DNA of 64,000 bases from the NCBI GenBank assembly GCA_019722365.1, contig JADFUC010000954.1, forward strand, positions 2,108,001 through 2,172,000, read 5' to 3'. This DNA comes from Lithospermum erythrorhizon. Lineage: Eukaryota > Streptophyta > Magnoliopsida > Boraginales > Boraginaceae. The notes below the pieces were generated by a model, which was not told the origin of the DNA, made no database searches, and was given only the letters and a program-made list of their open reading frames with translations. Shown here in pieces: positions 61,401-64,000 of the stretch. The first letter of the stretch is position 1, and every line of letters begins with the position of its first letter. The position numbers and the translations under genes are program-made.

Positions 61401-63300
61401 TCCTATAAGCTTACATAAATGATACAACAACCACCTAGTGGGCGGATCTGCCCTGGGGGATGGTTAACTGCAATCAACGCATCATTTACAACATAGGCGG
61501 AAAGCGGCACCATAAAATATAATGACTTTACGCATATGGCGGCCCATCCTCGAGTCAAAGCATTCCTCGCTGGTAAGCGGTCAACTAGCTGACCAAAACC
61601 CATCCCTAAAGGAAGACGCATTTCTATAAATGATGAAATAGAGAAATACCGCCTAAAGTTGTTAAGGTCCTCATCCAAGAACGCTACCTGCAAAGACTCT
61701 CAGATGATAAATAGAGACACCTGGTTTATCGAGCTTTCACCACTGAACTTCCTGTGGATCGGTAGTCGGAGGTAAGGCGACCTATGAGAATCCATCGTAT
61801 ATGGGAGGGAGGACGAATAGACAAGAAGCCTAGAATGAAATAGCATCCCGATTTCATGGTTTCATCTATTTCCTCCGCACGACCAACAGCCTCGCCACGG
61901 CCTCGCGCTTACATCCTAAGTGAATCGCTTATATTAGCAAATGGATCTTTGTCTCGCGAAAATAAAATTTATAAGTGACTTCAGACCACCGTAGATATAA
62001 TCTAAAGAAAGCAAAGAAGTCAGTGATCCAATACGACAAAGTGAAATGCATTCTTTCGAGGAACCTGCCTGCCAGAGGGTACTTGAGGTTAATTAGAATT
62101 TCTGGGGGTTAACCGCCGCATGTTCCGCACCAAGAAGTCGGTTAAACAAGAAACACATTTGTGAAATAATCAAAGGCCAAAATATGGGTATTTTAAGGGA
62201 AAATAAAAAGGACTCCAAGAACATTTGAAATTTCGGAGATAGAACCCTTCATTTTCGGGGTAAAGAATAATCCCTAAAACCAACTCGTAATCTCAATTCT
62301 AAGCATAAAATGTCACAAAGGGTTAAAACCTTCATAAAACCTATTATAAACCACAAAATAAACATCATTACCAAAAAGTTGAAAAGAACGTTTATAAATT
62401 CACAAAAGTTTAAAACCCAAATCTTTAAAGAAATAGAATTCAGGAAATATCTAAAGCCTGAGGAATATCTCTTCCACAGTAGAAAGGTAATCAAAACAGA
62501 TACATACATCAGATTTGTCGTTATTTCAAGAAAACGTAGTCGGGGCATGCAGGAGTTTAAGACAAGCACGGGCGAGGTCACATGCAGTTTGAAGATGAAA
62601 TTTTTGACAAGTTGAAAAGTAGCACGATTAACGTAATATAGTACCTTTTATATGGCTTAAGACCAAATAAGCAAAAACCCTCTATCAGGTACGTACATCA
62701 GAAGGAGGCGTCCGTGTCCCATGGGTAGATGAAACAAATGGGCAAATAAAAACGAGATCCAACGGGCGGTTCTTGTCCAACAGGCGATACTTGTCTAAAG
62801 CGCGGTTCCTGATCCAAAGGAACTACACCGAGGGAATTTTTTGTTCAATGAAATGTTCTCGTCCATAGAATGATTTGCCAAACATTCTAGTGCACGTTAA
62901 CCCCAATCTATGGCAACCATATTACATGTATATTTTGATCATGCCTCAAGGCATTGGGCTTGGCATTGGATAGTGCCTCCACGATATTAACGCTTCCAAG
63001 ACGACGTTGTGTTATTACGATCATTATAAAGATAAGACTACGACTTCTCAGATTGTTTCATAACAATTTATTCATAAGTATAATCCTCCCTCAATTGCTA
63101 TTTTACTATTCACATTATATTCACAAAATTTCAAATACTACTGATCTTTTAATGTCTCCGATCATGCTGGCTTCAGTACCACGGTGGATCAAGTTCTGGA
63201 CTCGCAGGATTTACAGCACCATATCTCCAAAGACTTATCGGATCTGTAAGAGAGCGGTTATCCCAGACTATACCTATGACTATTTCGAATTGCATTAACC
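61401..63300 (-). other. Unrecognised block, probably old transposon sequence
   Basis: It is GC-richer than its surroundings and crowded with stops, like the retrotransposon parts of this window. The - strand frames 61,403-61,693 (96 residues, with 'RLPLGMGFGQLVDRLPARN') and 62,249-62,581 (110 residues) are the best candidates. Near 62,760-62,880 the motif 'cttgtcc-a-a-g-g-cg' recurs. I recognise no transposon family; an internal fragment of an LTR element without its LTRs is possible. The + frame 62,954-63,298 has no motif. Confidence 0.4.
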
Positions 63301-64000
63301 AAATGCTTAAAAGTCCAGTTTTTTAATAAAGAATACACATGTAGAATTCTATCGTATTTGCTATTCAAAGATAATGGTTCAGATCTATCACTATAAATTT
63401 AAAAGTCAATTTCATTCAATAGATTATTTCAAACATTCATTGAAAGTTTTATGATAATTGAGAAATGAGAAATAAAGGGAGAATTTAAGGGAATAAAGGC
63501 TTGTAATGTCTAATTGTATACTATTTATACAATAATCACTATCGCTTTCTTTCTGCTCACACTTTGCCTTTTAAAAAAAAAAAAAATTAATTATATATAT
63601 ATAAAATAATTATGGGCCACAAGGGGGTCTCTGCTCAAAAGACTCTCACACACTATAATAGACGCCCAATCCTAATCATGTCAATGGAGAAATTATGAGG
63701 GATTTTGTCGCTTAGCTTTATTTTCAAGTAGTATACACTTTTTATCTACACTGTATAAAGTATACGACGCATCTATACGCACCCATTTTTCAAATATTCG
63801 ATATATTTTTATGTTTAATTTGAATATTCTAAAATTGTGTAAAACTTATACCTTTGATTTTTTTAATTAATATTTTTATTTTGAAGAAATACTATGACGA
63901 ATAACTTTAAATATAAGATGAAAATTACTTATGATTAAATATTTTTAAAAAGATATTTATAAATTTTATAGCATTTAATCGATTAGTTTTTTGTGGATAA
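63301..64000. other. AT-rich end of the window, no gene seen
   Basis: Simple AT-rich sequence with an A13 run followed by 'ttaattatatatatataaaa' near 63,573-63,605. Nothing recognised. Confidence 0.5.

Noticed and set aside
62954..63298. 114-residue + strand frame
   Set aside because: No motif, biased Ile/Leu/Arg composition, no splice or promoter context.
1..64000. CRISPR arrays, bacterial operons, riboswitches, organelle DNA insertions
   Set aside because: No regular repeat-spacer pattern and no chloroplast or mitochondrial gene recognised; the window is plant nuclear DNA.

Overview
The window is nuclear DNA of a flowering plant, most likely a eudicot. The evidence is intron-containing plant gene families (an MSL10-type mechanosensitive channel, a three-exon beta-tubulin), AT-rich intergenic DNA, and a dense nest of plant-specific retrotransposons (Ty3/gypsy of Tat type, a Sirevirus-like Ty1/copia, an L1-type LINE with a DUF4283-like ORF1). 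The species cannot be named from the sequence.

Layout. About 0.55-13.5 kb is one decayed Tat-type Ty3/gypsy element on the + strand. It has an LTR at each end, a primer-binding site, protease, RT, RNase H and integrase remnants in order, and a tandem array in its 3' region. A hAT-like DNA transposon and a probable solo copia LTR sit between its protease and RT remnants. 13.5-15.8 kb is AT-rich DNA without a gene. 15,838-30,627 is a Sirevirus-like Ty1/copia element on the - strand, with TG...CA LTRs and a perfect 5-bp target duplication. An L1-type LINE (about 20.84-26.61 kb, - strand) interrupts its pol region, and a possible env-like reading frame lies 3' of pol.

The gene-bearing part begins near 34 kb. 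It holds MSL (34,160-37,688, +), a short-LTR copia element on the opposite strand (38.1-43.2 kb), beta-tubulin (45,392-47,544, +, with a 2-nt deletion right after the first four codons), a small three-TM membrane protein (49,471-49,878, +), a four-exon coiled-coil protein (51,764-54,111, -) and a 98-residue plant-specific protein (55,400-55,696, -). From 56 to 64 kb I find no convincing gene, only MITEs and an unrecognised GC-richer block at 61.4-63.3 kb that looks like old transposon sequence.

The five genes are unrelated single loci; no shared pathway or cluster is visible. I found no sign of a new defence or biosynthetic system. The points most worth checking are the frameshifted tubulin start, the multiplied splice-donor segment in intron 1 of the coiled-coil gene, the hairpin-bearing tandem array in the gypsy 3' region, and the possible env-like frame of the Sirevirus. 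Boundaries marked approximate were judged by eye.
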